This document shows positions 1 through 8,464 of a DNA stretch of 44,047 nt, piece after piece (position 1 is the first letter of the stretch; every line of letters begins with the position of its first letter). The notes below the pieces were generated by a model that was given only the letters and a program-made list of their open reading frames with translations, was not told where the DNA came from and searched no databases. Both the position numbers and the translations under genes were made by a program. Location of the stretch: assembly GCA_946886565.1 (NCBI GenBank), contig CAMPIX010000019.1:1-44047 (forward strand), in the 5' to 3' direction. Origin of the DNA: an uncultured Altererythrobacter sp. (GTDB lineage: Bacteria > Pseudomonadota > Alphaproteobacteria > Sphingomonadales > Sphingomonadaceae).

Positions 1-349
<349 letters not shown>

Positions 350-371
350 TCATCGCTTACGCGCTCGGGCA

Positions 372-389
372 AATCAAGAAGCGTGCCAG
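372..389 (-). promoter_or_regulatory. Sigma-54 (RpoN) promoter for glnB
   Basis: On the minus strand the sequence reads CTGGCACG-CTTC-TTGATT. The -24 GG (387-386) and the -12 GA (375-374) are separated by exactly 10 nt, as in RpoN promoters; the only departure from consensus is GA instead of GC at -12. The predicted start lies about 70 nt before the glnB ATG. P-II genes are classic NtrC/RpoN targets. I found no convincing NtrC dyad upstream. Confidence 0.6.
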
Positions 390-473
390 CCCGGTTGCAC
401 GGGGGAAGCGGCGAAGCGCGGATGCCGCTCCGCGACGCCGGTGCCCAATCGGAATCCAGTCATTGCCTAAATA

Positions 474-1409
474 TCAGGCAGGAAGCCGCAGGCCCGTGGT
501 TTCCTCAAGCCCGCACATCAGGTTGAGCGACTGCACCGCCGCGCCGCTCGCGCCCTTGCCGAGATTGTCGAGCGTCGCGACCAGCCGCGCATGCCAGCCG
601 CCTTCGTTGCCGAAGACATGGAGCCGTATGCCATCGTTCGGCGCAGCGTCGCGGCGGAGCAGGAGTTCGCCCGGCGTCTCGTCGGGGGCGACGGTGACGA
701 TGCGCGAGTCGGCGTAGAAGCTTGCGAGCGCGGCGCGCAGTGCATCGGCGGTCGGCTCGGTGTGCATCGCGCCGAGATGCAGCGGGACCTCTACCATCAT
801 CCCGCGATAGGCCGGGACGACCGCCGGCGCGAAGATCACGCCGTGGGTGAGCCCGGCATGGAGTTTCATCTCCGGCCGGTGCTTGTGCGCCAGATCGAAG
901 CCATAGCCGCGCCATGCGATGTCGCCGTCGCGCTCGAAGCGCTCGATCAGCGCGTTGCCGCCGCCCGAGTAGCCCGAGACGGCGTTAACGGTGAACGGCC
1001 AGTCGGCGGGCAGCAGGCCGGCCCGGACCAGCGGCGCGACCAGCGCGAGGAAGCCGGTCGGGTAGCAGCCGGGGTTGCTCACCCGCGCCGCATTCGCCAC
1101 CGCCTCGCGCCCCACGAGTTCGGGGAAGCCGTAAGTCCAGCCGTCGGCGGTGCGGTGCGCGCTCGAGGCGTCGATCACCCGCGTGCCGCCGGCCAGGTCG
1201 ATCATCGCCACCGCCTCGCGCGCGGCGTCGTCGGGCAGGCACAGGATCGCGACGTCGGCCTCGTTGAGCGCCTCGCGCCGCGCGGCGGCGTCCTTGCGCC
1301 GCGTCTCGTCGAGCACGAGCAGCGTGAATTCGGGGCGATGCTGCAGCCGGTCGACGATCTCGAGCCCGGTCGTTCCCGCCGCCCCGTCGATGAAGACCGA
1401 GCTCGTCAC
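474..1409 (-). CDS. argC: N-acetyl-gamma-glutamyl-phosphate reductase (short type)
   Basis: NADPH-dependent reduction of N-acetylglutamyl-phosphate to the semialdehyde, the third step of arginine synthesis in the cytosol. The protein has 311 residues, the length of the short ArgC type. It starts VTSSVFIDGAAGTTGLEIVD, an NAD(P)-binding fold. The catalytic Cys is in SNPGCYPTGF, and the HKHRPEM segment has a conserved His. The GTG start at 1409 overlaps the stop of the upstream SH3-domain gene as GTGA, which argues against longer starts further upstream. The gene is probably translated from the mRNA of the upstream gene. Confidence 0.93.
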   Translation of the reverse strand: MTSSVFIDGAAGTTGLEIVDRLQHRPEFTLLVLDETRRKDAAARREALNEADVAILCLPDDAAREAVAMIDLAGGTRVIDASSAHRTADGWTYGFPELVGREAVANAARVSNPGCYPTGFLALVAPLVRAGLLPADWPFTVNAVSGYSGGGNALIERFERDGDIAWRGYGFDLAHKHRPEMKLHAGLTHGVIFAPAVVPAYRGMMVEVPLHLGAMHTEPTADALRAALASFYADSRIVTVAPDETPGELLLRRDAAPNDGIRLHVFGNEGGWHARLVATLDNLGKGASGAAVQSLNLMCGLEETTGLRLPA

Positions 1410-1762
1410 GGGACGGCGGCGTCGGGGGCGAGGCGGGCAATGCGCAAGTAGCCGCTCGGCCCTTCCGGTCCACAGCTCGCCCAGCACCAGTCGCCGGCGT
1501 AGTCGAGCGCCTCGATCGGCGAACCCGCGGCGAGTTCGACGACGGAGCCGCCTTCGTCACGTGGAACCACGTGGAGGGTCGCCCCGGCCAGGCCCACGGT
1601 GCGCGGCTGCGGCACGACGTAGTGCGCCGCGAGATAACGCCCTGCGAGCGCGATGTGCGCAAGGTCGCCGCGCAGCGGCAGCGTGCCGGGCGCGACGCGC
1701 GCTACCGGGCCCTTGAGACCGATCGGACCTTCGGGCAGGGAGTATTCGACTGGCGCGCTCAC
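1406..1762 (-). CDS. SH3-domain protein resembling the N-terminus of an NlpC/P60 peptidase
   Basis: About 118 residues from the GTG at 1762 (VSAPVEYSLPEGPIGLKGP). The segment RGDLAHIALAGRYLAAHYVVP followed by a bacterial SH3 fold (residues about 50-115, ending GYLRIARL) resembles the N-terminal half of the NlpC/P60 (C40) endopeptidases that often follow leucyl aminopeptidase in alphaproteobacteria. No Cys-His peptidase domain follows: the frame stops at 1406 inside a GTGA overlap with argC. It has no signal peptide. It is either a peptidase shortened to its targeting domain or a separate SH3 protein. The start is uncertain because the frame is open up to 1882; no strong Shine-Dalgarno sequence precedes 1762. 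Confidence 0.65.
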   Translation of the reverse strand: MSAPVEYSLPEGPIGLKGPVARVAPGTLPLRGDLAHIALAGRYLAAHYVVPQPRTVGLAGATLHVVPRDEGGSVVELAAGSPIEALDYAGDWCWASCGPEGPSGYLRIARLAPDAAVP

Positions 1763-1845
1763 GTGTGTTTCTTGAGACCTCGGTATCTGGCTGCCGGCGC
1801 GCTTACCTCGTGCCCGCCCGCCGGGCAAGCCGACGCCGCGGCGCG

Positions 1846-3255
1846 TCATCCATCGCCGTAGCGTTTGCGCAACATGTGCCATGCGGCGCGCAAGCCGTAG
1901 GCTTCGCCGCCCTTGGGCCGCCCGGGCTTAGGGAACGGGCGCCAGGCGAAGGTGTCGAAATGCGCCCAGTTGAGCGGCGTGCCGTCTTTCCCGGTGCCGA
2001 CGAACTTGTCGAGGAACAGCCCCGCCACACTCGCTCCCGCGAAGGCGTTGGCGTGCGCGTTGTTGGTGTCGGCGATGTCGGACTTGAGCCATTCGGCGTA
2101 GGCGTCGGGCAGCGGCAGGCGCCAGGGCTCGTCGTCGTGCGCCTTGCCCGCGGCGACCAGCGCCGCGGCGGTCTCGTCGCGCCGCGCCATCAGCGCCGGG
2201 TATTCGGGGCCGAGCGCGACCCGCGCCGCACCGGTCAGGGTGGCGAAGTCGAGGATCAGGTCGGGCACCTGCTCGCTCGCGAGCGTCAGCGCGTCGCCGA
2301 GGATCAGCCGCCCCTCGGCGTCGGTGTTGCCGATCTCCACCGTCAGCCCCTTGCGGCTGCGCAGCACGTCGCCGGGGCGGAAGGAATTGCCCGAGATCGC
2401 GTTCTCGACCGCGGGCACGATCAGGTGCAACCGCACCGGCAGGCCCGCGGCCATGATCAGTCCGGCGAGCGCGATCGCGTGCGCCGCGCCGCCCATGTCT
2501 TTCTTCATCAGCAGCATTCCGGACGAACTCTTCACGTCGAGCCCGCCCGAATCGAAGCACACACCCTTGCCGACCACCGCCAAAACCGGATCGCTCTCCT
2601 TCCCCCAGATCAGATGGATCAGCCGCGGCGCGTGGTGCCGGGCGGCGGCGCGGCCGACCGCGTGGACCATCGGAAAGCCCTGTTCGAGCGCGTCCCCCCT
2701 GCTGACCGACAGCTTGGCCTTGTGCGCCTTGGCGAGCGTCTCGCACTCGGCCTCGAGCGCGGCCGGCCCCATGTCCTCGGCCGGGGTGTTGACGAGGTCG
2801 CGCACCAGGCACACCGCGCGCGCTTCGGCCAGCGCGGGCTCGATCGCCTTGACCGCCTTGGTCAGCAGCACGCGCGGGCCGGTGGGTTCGTCTTCCTTGC
2901 GGTAGCGGTCGAAACGGTACTGTGCGAGCTGCCAGCCGTGGAGCGCGGGGCCGGGCTCACCCCCGGCGAGGCGATAAGTCCCCGCGGGCAGCGCCTCGGC
3001 GAGCTTGGCGAGGCACCAGCTCGACAGCGAATCCGGATCGGCCACTCCCCCGACCGCGAACCAGGCGTCGCCATCGGGCACGATGCCGACCTGATAGCCG
3101 CCGCCGTCGAACTTCTGCGCGCCAAGCGCCGCGCGCTGCCCGGCAGAGAGCGTCTTCGACCAGGCGGCGAAGCCGTCTTTCGCAACGAGGTGGATGGGAA
3201 CCGCGTCTTGCCCGCGATCGTCTTGAATGAGATTGGCGTCGGAGTTCATAGCCAT
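1846..3255 (-). CDS. pepA: Leucyl aminopeptidase, M17 family
   Basis: Cytosolic di-metal aminopeptidase of about 469 residues, the normal size for the family. The M17 signature NTDAEGRL is present, with the metal and active-site segments GKGVCFDSGGLDVK and MKKDMGGAAHA. The C-terminus NAFAGASVAGLFLDKFV is typical of alphaproteobacterial members. The start at 3255 (MAMNSDANL) is preferred because AAAGG lies 10 nt upstream; the ATG at 3249 is the alternative. It is transcribed away from the lipoprotein gene at 3287 across only 31 bp, and the SH3 gene follows after 83 bp. Confidence 0.93.
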   Translation of the reverse strand: MAMNSDANLIQDDRGQDAVPIHLVAKDGFAAWSKTLSAGQRAALGAQKFDGGGYQVGIVPDGDAWFAVGGVADPDSLSSWCLAKLAEALPAGTYRLAGGEPGPALHGWQLAQYRFDRYRKEDEPTGPRVLLTKAVKAIEPALAEARAVCLVRDLVNTPAEDMGPAALEAECETLAKAHKAKLSVSRGDALEQGFPMVHAVGRAAARHHAPRLIHLIWGKESDPVLAVVGKGVCFDSGGLDVKSSSGMLLMKKDMGGAAHAIALAGLIMAAGLPVRLHLIVPAVENAISGNSFRPGDVLRSRKGLTVEIGNTDAEGRLILGDALTLASEQVPDLILDFATLTGAARVALGPEYPALMARRDETAAALVAAGKAHDDEPWRLPLPDAYAEWLKSDIADTNNAHANAFAGASVAGLFLDKFVGTGKDGTPLNWAHFDTFAWRPFPKPGRPKGGEAYGLRAAWHMLRKRYGDG

Positions 3256-3286
3256 GCCGATAGCGCCTTTCGCGGGAGAAAATCCA

Positions 3287-4108
3287 ATGCCGATTCGCAA
3301 CCTCGTTGCTCTCGCGCCGATCGCGCTCGCGCTGGGGGCCTGTTCCTCCGCCGAGGAAGTGAGCGACGAACTCGGCGTTTCGGAAACGCAGCAGGCGAGT
3401 GCCCGCGCCATTGCGACCGCCGAGGGCGCGGCCAAGGCGGTCGAGGAAGAAACCGACCTCTATATGTTCGCCTATTCCTATCCGGCGGAGGTGGGCGCGA
3501 TTCCCGCGCTGGCGGCGCAGCTCGATAAGGACGCCACCGACGCGAAGGCGACGCTGATCGCCGAATCCGAAGACGATCGCGAACAGGCGCAGGCGAACGA
3601 CTATCCCTACCGCGCGCACAGCTTCTCCGAGGAATGGAAGGTCGCGGCCGACCTGCCGCGCTACCTCAGCCTGACCGGCGATTTCGCGACCTACACCGGC
3701 GGCGCGCACGGGATGTACGGGCGCGAGACGCTGGTGTGGGACCGCGAGACGGGCAAGGGCGTCGAAGGCGTGGAGATGTTCCGCTCCGCCCAGGCGCTCG
3801 ACGATGCGCTGGGGCGGAAGCTGTGCGATGCGCTCAACGCCGAGCGCGCCGAACGCCGCGGCGAGCCGGTGCCCGAAAATCGGGGCGAAGACGATTTCGG
3901 CTTCAACCAGTGCCAGAAGGTCGAGAATGCGACGGTCATCGTCGGTTCGTCGAACGGCAAGATCTTCGACCGGATCGGAATCTGGTTCGGCCCCTACGTC
4001 GCGGGCGCCTATGCGGAGGGCGCCTACGAACTCGATTTCCCGGTCGACGCCGCGGTGATCGAAGCGGTGAAGCCCGAATACCGCGAGGCGTTCAGCGCGC
4101 GGCGCTAG
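3287..4108 (+). CDS. Lipoprotein with DUF3298/RsiV-like domain
   Basis: A 273-residue secreted lipoprotein. The signal peptide MPIRNLVALAPIALALGAC ends in the lipobox LGAC, so Cys19 is the likely acylated residue. The rest holds a DUF4163/DUF3298-type domain like that of RsiV and PdaC: an early segment SYPAEV and the hallmark YTGGAHGMYG, followed by TLVWDRETG. Family members act as periplasmic sensors or peptidoglycan-associated proteins; its own role is unknown. GGGAG lies 8 nt before the start and fixes it. It reads divergently from pepA, and methionine aminopeptidase follows 46 bp later. Confidence 0.8.
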   Translation: MPIRNLVALAPIALALGACSSAEEVSDELGVSETQQASARAIATAEGAAKAVEEETDLYMFAYSYPAEVGAIPALAAQLDKDATDAKATLIAESEDDREQAQANDYPYRAHSFSEEWKVAADLPRYLSLTGDFATYTGGAHGMYGRETLVWDRETGKGVEGVEMFRSAQALDDALGRKLCDALNAERAERRGEPVPENRGEDDFGFNQCQKVENATVIVGSSNGKIFDRIGIWFGPYVAGAYAEGAYELDFPVDAAVIEAVKPEYREAFSARR

Positions 4109-4141
4109 CCGTCACCCCTCGCATTTCCGCGCGTTTCGCAC

Positions 4142-4147
4142 TACATC
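4142..4147 (+). promoter_or_regulatory. -10-like element 13 nt before the map start codon
   Basis: TACATC stands 13 nt before the ATG of map and no Shine-Dalgarno sequence lies between. The -35 match is poor. It is listed because the same spacing recurs before four other genes in this window, suggesting leaderless transcripts. Confidence 0.3.
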
Positions 4148-4154
4148 GCCGCTC

Positions 4155-4982
4155 ATGACCGAATATCAGGTGATCGACAGCCGCGACACGGTGGTGCGCG
4201 ACGGCACCATCAAGCTCCACGGTGAAGAGGGCTTCGAGGGCATGCGCCGCGCGGGGCGGCTCGCCGCGAGCATCCTCGATGCCATCGTGCCGCTGATGCA
4301 GCCGGGCGTCTCCACCGCCGAGATCGACGACAAGGTGCGCGCGCTGATGCTGGCGGGCGGGGCGGTCCCGGCGACGCTCGGCTATCGCGGCTACACCCAT
4401 TCGTGCTGCATCTCGATCAACCACGTGGTGTGCCACGGCATTCCCAACGAGAAGACGCTGAAGGACGGCGATATCGTCAACGTCGACGTCACCCCGTTGC
4501 TCGACGGCTGGCACGGCGACACCAGCCGAATGTACCTGATCGGCGACGTGCCGCTGAAGGCGAAGCGGTTGGTCGACGTGACCCACGAATGCCTGATGAT
4601 CGGGATCGAGCGGGCGCAGCCCGGCGCGCGGCTCGGCGACATCGGCGCGGCGATCGAGGAACACGCCCGGCAGTTCCGCTACGGCGTGGTGCGCGAATTC
4701 TGCGGCCACGGCCTCGGCCGCCTGTTCCACGACGCGCCCGAGGTCGTCCACGCTGCGAAAGCCGGCACCGGCCCCGAACTGCGCCCCGGCATGTTCTTCA
4801 CCATCGAACCGATGATCAACCTCGGCCGCCCGTGGGTGAAGCTGCTCAAGGACGGCTGGACCGCGGTGACCCGCGACAAGTCATTGAGCGCGCAGTTCGA
4901 ACACTCGATCGGCATCACCGAGACGGGCAACGAGATCTTCACGCTGAGTGAGAAGGGCCTGCACAAGCCGCCTTACGAATAG
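4155..4982 (+). CDS. map: Methionine aminopeptidase, type I
   Basis: Removes the initiator Met from nascent proteins. The 275 residues have all five metal ligands in order: Asp and Asp in VNVDVTPLLDGWHGDTSRMY, His in GHGLGRLFH, Glu in FTIEPM and Glu in QFEHS. The substrate-pocket His lies in the THSCCISINHVVCHG segment. An N-terminal extension of about 25 residues before EEGFEGMRRAG is usual for alphaproteobacterial type Ia enzymes. A palindromic repeat begins right after the stop. No Shine-Dalgarno sequence is visible, so the mRNA may be leaderless. Confidence 0.95.
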   Translation: MTEYQVIDSRDTVVRDGTIKLHGEEGFEGMRRAGRLAASILDAIVPLMQPGVSTAEIDDKVRALMLAGGAVPATLGYRGYTHSCCISINHVVCHGIPNEKTLKDGDIVNVDVTPLLDGWHGDTSRMYLIGDVPLKAKRLVDVTHECLMIGIERAQPGARLGDIGAAIEEHARQFRYGVVREFCGHGLGRLFHDAPEVVHAAKAGTGPELRPGMFFTIEPMINLGRPWVKLLKDGWTAVTRDKSLSAQFEHSIGITETGNEIFTLSEKGLHKPPYE

Positions 4983-5142
4983 TCCTCCCCGGAACGGGGA
5001 GGGGGACCGCGACGCCGCAGGCGTCGGGGTGGAGGGACACAGGCGGTTGCTCACGATGGCACACATTAGGGGGACGGCGTGTGCCCCTCCACCATCCTGC
5101 GCCTGAGGCTCCGGATGGTCCCCCTCCCCGTGCCGGGAAGGA
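4983..5142 (+). repeat. Palindromic intergenic repeat, family A copy 1
   Basis: This 160-bp element has terminal inverted repeats of about 26 bp, TCCTCCCCGGAACGGGGAGG at the left and its near-complement at the right (24 of 26 positions). It has inner arms GTGGAGGG and CCCTCCAC and a central GGTTGCTCACGATGG. It fills the whole gap between the convergent map and ccmB stops. Related copies are at 8791 and 38662. It may form a large cruciform or RNA hairpin and could terminate transcription in both directions. Confidence 0.8.
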
Positions 5143-5808
5143 TTAGCTTTCCCGCGCAGCTCTCAACGCCGCTCCCGCCGCGAACGGCGTCAGCGCCACC
5201 AGCACGAGGCTGATCGCGGCGGCGAAGGCTATTCCGCTGCTGTCGGGGCGGGCGAGGGCACCGGCGCCGAAGATCAGGATCGGGACCGAGAGCGGGATCA
5301 GCAGGAGGCCCGCCAGCGCGGCTCCTGTACGCAGGCTCGCGGTCAGCGCGGCGATCAGCAGGCCGATCGCGGCCAAGCCGGGCGTGCCCGCGAGCAGGCC
5401 GAGCAATACGGCGCTAAGCGTTTCTCCGCCGAGGCCGAGCAGCGCGGCGGCGGGCAGCGTTGCAAGCAGCAACAGCGGGGCGAACGCCAGCCAGTGCGCC
5501 AGCAGCCGCACCGCCATCGCCAGCTCTTCCGACACCCCGCGCAGCGCGAGCTGGTCGAACACCCCCGCCTCAAGGTCGGGCGCGACCAGCCGATCGAGCG
5601 GCAGGATCGCGGCGAGCAGTGCGGCGACCCAGATCATTCCGCCGCCGGTTCGGGCAAGCAGCGGCGCATCGGGCCCGACCGCGAACGGATAGAGCATCGC
5701 CACCGCAAGGAAGAACAGCAGCGGCAGCATCGCCCCGCCGCGCGAGCCGTTTGCTTGGGCGCCGGGCAGCAGCAGCGCGAGGTCGCGCACGAGCAGGCGG
5801 GCGATCAT
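5143..5808 (-). CDS. ccmB: Haem exporter membrane subunit CcmB
   Basis: Integral membrane subunit of the CcmABCD haem-handling ABC system of cytochrome c maturation. It has 221 residues and six hydrophobic segments, starting MIARLLVRDLALLLPGAQAN. The sequences DRLVAPDLEAGVFDQLALRG and MAVRLLAHWLAFAPLLLL are characteristic of CcmB. The ATG at 5808 overlaps the ccmA stop as ATGA. CcmC and later ccm genes do not follow; a repeat and the convergent map gene come next, so the ccm genes are split in this genome. Confidence 0.93.
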   Translation of the reverse strand: MIARLLVRDLALLLPGAQANGSRGGAMLPLLFFLAVAMLYPFAVGPDAPLLARTGGGMIWVAALLAAILPLDRLVAPDLEAGVFDQLALRGVSEELAMAVRLLAHWLAFAPLLLLATLPAAALLGLGGETLSAVLLGLLAGTPGLAAIGLLIAALTASLRTGAALAGLLLIPLSVPILIFGAGALARPDSSGIAFAAAISLVLVALTPFAAGAALRAARES

Positions 5809-6383
5809 GCGGCGAAATCCGCGATTTCGAGCCGCGCCGCACCCTGGAGCGCGATCGGCTGGTGCGAGGCGACCATGCACAGCCCGCCGCCGGCGCGATG
5901 CTCGGCGATCAGCGCCTCGACCAGCACGATCCCGGCGCTGTCGAGCCCGTTGAGCGGTTCATCGAGCAGCCACACCGGCGCGCGCTGCGCGAGCAGGCGG
6001 GCGAGCGCGGCGCGTTTGGTCTGGCCGGTCGAAAGGTAGCGCACCGGCACCTCGGCGAGATCGGCGAGGCCGAGACGCTCGGCGTGTTCGCCGATCCGTG
6101 CGCCGTCGAGCCCGGCCCAGAACGCCAGCGCGCGGCCGAGCGGCAGTTGCGGATCGAGCGCGTGGCGTTCGTCGAGCAGCGCGATCGCGCCGTGACGCTC
6201 GACCGATCCCGCGAAGGGCCGCAGCAGCCCGGCGAGCACGCGCAGCAGGCTCGTCTTGCCGATCCCGTTCGGGCCCGCGACGTGGCACGCCTCGCCCGGA
6301 CCGAGCGCGAGCGACACCTCGCGAAACAGCACCCGGTCGCCGCGCCGGCAGGCAAGGTCGGTCGCGGCGAGGTGCGCTTGCAT
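5805..6383 (-). CDS. ccmA: Haem exporter ATP-binding subunit CcmA
   Basis: ABC ATPase of 192 residues that powers release of haem from CcmE by CcmABCD at the inner membrane. It shows Walker A GPNGIGKTS, an ABC signature LSTGQTKR with Thr in place of the usual second Ser/Gly, Walker B VWLLDEP, and the switch His in ASHQP. The ATG at 6383 begins MQAHLAATDLACRRGDRVLF; the frame stays open further upstream, but that part runs over the divergent dehydratase gene and is not related to ABC proteins. ccmB follows with an ATGA overlap. Confidence 0.93.
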   Translation of the reverse strand: MQAHLAATDLACRRGDRVLFREVSLALGPGEACHVAGPNGIGKTSLLRVLAGLLRPFAGSVERHGAIALLDERHALDPQLPLGRALAFWAGLDGARIGEHAERLGLADLAEVPVRYLSTGQTKRAALARLLAQRAPVWLLDEPLNGLDSAGIVLVEALIAEHRAGGGLCMVASHQPIALQGAARLEIADFAA

Positions 6384-6431
6384 GGGGCGGCGGGTTAAGC
6401 GAAAGCCGCCCCTCGAACAAGGAGACACGAC

Positions 6432-6722
6432 ATGGCCGTGACCAGGCTGACCGATGCCGAACGCGACGCGCTGCTGCGCGCGCACCCCGAATGGTCGCTC
6501 GCGCGCGACGGCGCGGCGATCGAGCGGACGTTCAAGTTCGCCGACTTCAACGAAGCGTTCGGCTTCATGACCCGCGTCGCGCTGCTCGCCGACAAGGCCG
6601 ATCACCATCCCGAGTGGTCGAACGTCTACAACCGCGTGACGATCGCGCTCACCACCCACGATGCGGGCGGGCTGTCGCAGCGCGATGTCGATATGGCGGA
6701 CGCGATCGACGCGCTGGCCTGA
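6432..6722 (+). CDS. phhB: Pterin-4a-carbinolamine dehydratase
   Basis: Dehydrates 4a-hydroxytetrahydropterin to recycle the pterin cofactor, usually of phenylalanine hydroxylase. It has 96 residues, the family norm. The active-site pair of His in ADHHPEW and the following [17 protein letters not shown] are the diagnostic sequence, with the last conserved block [20 protein letters not shown] lies 7 nt before the ATG. No phenylalanine hydroxylase gene is present in the window. It diverges from ccmA with 48 bp between start codons. Confidence 0.93.
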   Translation: MAVTRLTDAERDALLRAHPEWSLARDGAAIERTFKFADFNEAFGFMTRVALLADKADHHPEWSNVYNRVTIALTTHDAGGLSQRDVDMADAIDALA

Positions 6723-6731
6723 GCCTGCGAC

Positions 6732-6873
6732 CGGTCCTTCGAGACGGGCTTTCAGCCTGCGGCTTCAATCCCTCCTCAGGATGAGCGGGAACTGGACGTT
6801 GGAACCCAACCCCGACCCTCTCATCCTGAGGAGAAGGTGAAGGCGCAGCCTGAACCTTCGTCTCGAAGGACCG
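6732..6873 (+). repeat. Palindromic intergenic repeat, family B copy 1
   Basis: This 142-bp element is bounded by perfect 15-bp inverted repeats, CGGTCCTTCGAGACG and CGTCTCGAAGGACCG. Inner arms are CTCCTCAGGATGA and TCATCCTGAGGAG, and a central hairpin is GTTGG-AA-CCAAC. It lies between the convergent stops of the dehydratase and the SDR gene. A second copy is at 41704. Confidence 0.85.
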
Positions 6874-6884
6874 CAGCCGAAGAA

Positions 6885-7691
6885 CTACTGCCCCAGCGGG
6901 CGCGAAGTGCTGCGCGCCATCTTGCGCACCCGGCCGGGCAGCCAGCGCGAGGCGAAGGCGAGGCGGCGCGCGGTCTGGCCCACCAGCGTGTGCAGCTTCT
7001 CGCCGTGGACCGCGTCCCACGCCGCCTGCGCCACGTCGCCGACCGGGGTGATCTCGAGCCCGGCGGCCTTCACCCGGTCGCGGATCGCCTCGTTGCTCGC
7101 CTGGTTGGGCGTATGCTCGAGTAGCGGGGTGTCGATGAAGCCGGGGCACAGGCTGCGGACCTTGATCCCGAACTCGGCCCATTCGGCGTCGAGCGCCTCG
7201 GTCATCCCGCGCACCCCGAACTTGGTCGCCGAATAGACCGACGCGCCGCTGGTGCCGTAGATCCCTGCCGCGCTCGCGGTGTTGAGCAGGCAGCTTCCCG
7301 GAGCGGTTTTCCTGAGGTGCGGCAGCGCGGCCTGCGCGCCGTAGAACACACCCTTGAGATTGATATCGATGCAGCGGTCGATCTCCTCGACCGTGTTCTC
7401 CGATAGCGATCCGCCGAGCGGGATGCCCGCGTTGTTCGCGAGCACGTCGATCCGCCCGCCCGAGGCAGTCGAGAAAGCCTCGAGCGCGGCGTCCCACGCC
7501 GGCCGGTCGCGCACGTCGAATTTGTGAGCATAAGTGAAGCCGTGGCCGATCTGGCGCAGCGTCTCCTGCATCCCCGCGGCGTCGATGTCGCCCAATCCGA
7601 CGAACCACCCTCGCGCGCCGAACAACTCGGCGATCGCGCGCCCGATGCCCGATCCGCCACCGGTGATGAAGATCGCCTTGCGCTCGTCCAT
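6885..7691 (-). CDS. Short-chain dehydrogenase/reductase (classical SDR)
   Basis: NAD(P)-dependent oxidoreductase of 268 residues with unknown substrate. It shows the Rossmann motif TGGGSGIG, NNAG at the end of beta-4, the catalytic Ser in LLNTASAAG and YSATK carrying the catalytic Tyr and Lys, followed by CPGFIDTP. The ATG at 7691 (MDERKAIFIT) is preceded by AGGGAG with 6-nt spacing. It lies 64 bp downstream of the glycosylase gene on the same strand. The Asp in GLGDIDAAG at the end of beta-2 suggests preference for NAD over NADP. Confidence 0.88.
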   Translation of the reverse strand: MDERKAIFITGGGSGIGRAIAELFGARGWFVGLGDIDAAGMQETLRQIGHGFTYAHKFDVRDRPAWDAALEAFSTASGGRIDVLANNAGIPLGGSLSENTVEEIDRCIDINLKGVFYGAQAALPHLRKTAPGSCLLNTASAAGIYGTSGASVYSATKFGVRGMTEALDAEWAEFGIKVRSLCPGFIDTPLLEHTPNQASNEAIRDRVKAAGLEITPVGDVAQAAWDAVHGEKLHTLVGQTARRLAFASRWLPGRVRKMARSTSRPLGQ

Positions 7692-7755
7692 CTGTCTCTC
7701 CCTTTGCCCGGGAATTAGCGCGGTCGGTTGTCGATTGCCACTTTTCTTCGGCCTG

Positions 7756-8373
7756 TCACAACGCCGGGTTGTTGTAGCTGTGCCACGTGAGAATCGCGAC
7801 CGCGCCGCGATGCGGCCGCCAGCTCTCTGCCAGAGCGCGGGCTTCTTTCTCCGACGGGCGCTCCTCCAAGCCCAGGATCTTGCCGATCCCGGCCTGCACC
7901 GCGAGGTCGCCCGCGGGCCAGATATCGGGCCGCCCCTCGGCGAACAGCAGGTATATCTCCGCAGTCCAGCGGCCGATGCCCTTGATCTGCGTGAGCTCGG
8001 CGATCGCTTCCTCGTCGTCGGCAGGCAGGGCGTCGAAGTCGATCGCGCCGGCCTCGACCAGCTCGCACAGGCTGCGCGCATAGCCCTGCTTCTGGCGCGA
8101 GAGGCCACAGGCGCGCAGCGTGTCGAAATCGCGCGCGAGCAGGTCCGCCGAGGGGATTTCGGGCCCGAGTTCGGCCTCGAGCTTGGCCCACATGCTCGCG
8201 GCGGCGGCGACCGAGACCTGCTGGCCCACGATCGCGCGCAGCAGCGTCTGGTAGCCGGTCGGGCGGATGCGCGGTTCGGGATAGCCGACCCGTCCCACCG
8301 CCGCCGCCAACCGCGGTTCGAGCGCCGCGACCGCATCGATACCCTCGCGCAATTGCTCGCTCGTCAAACCCAT
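7756..8373 (-). CDS. AlkA-type DNA-3-methyladenine glycosylase (HhH-GPD)
   Basis: Base-excision repair glycosylase of 205 residues that removes alkylated bases from DNA. The helix-hairpin-helix [17 protein letters not shown] is followed by [11 protein letters not shown], which holds the catalytic Asp. [14 protein letters not shown] is the conserved N-terminal block of the family. It lacks the regulatory N-terminal domain of Ada/AlkA fusions and is a stand-alone catalytic protein. It diverges from the ferredoxin gene across 91 bp. Confidence 0.9.
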   Translation of the reverse strand: MGLTSEQLREGIDAVAALEPRLAAAVGRVGYPEPRIRPTGYQTLLRAIVGQQVSVAAAASMWAKLEAELGPEIPSADLLARDFDTLRACGLSRQKQGYARSLCELVEAGAIDFDALPADDEEAIAELTQIKGIGRWTAEIYLLFAEGRPDIWPAGDLAVQAGIGKILGLEERPSEKEARALAESWRPHRGAVAILTWHSYNNPAL

Positions 8374-8464
8374 CGCGTCCGCTTGCCTTCATCCGTTCGA
8401 TTGCCTAGCAGGCGCGCGCAATGCGGCCCGCAACAGGCCGCGAGCCATAAGGGAAGAGTGCGCA

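Noticed and set aside
1765..3528. Open frame of 587 codons on the plus strand opposite pepA
   Set aside because: It mirrors pepA codons, is Arg/Gly-rich without any recognisable domain, and has no ribosome binding site.
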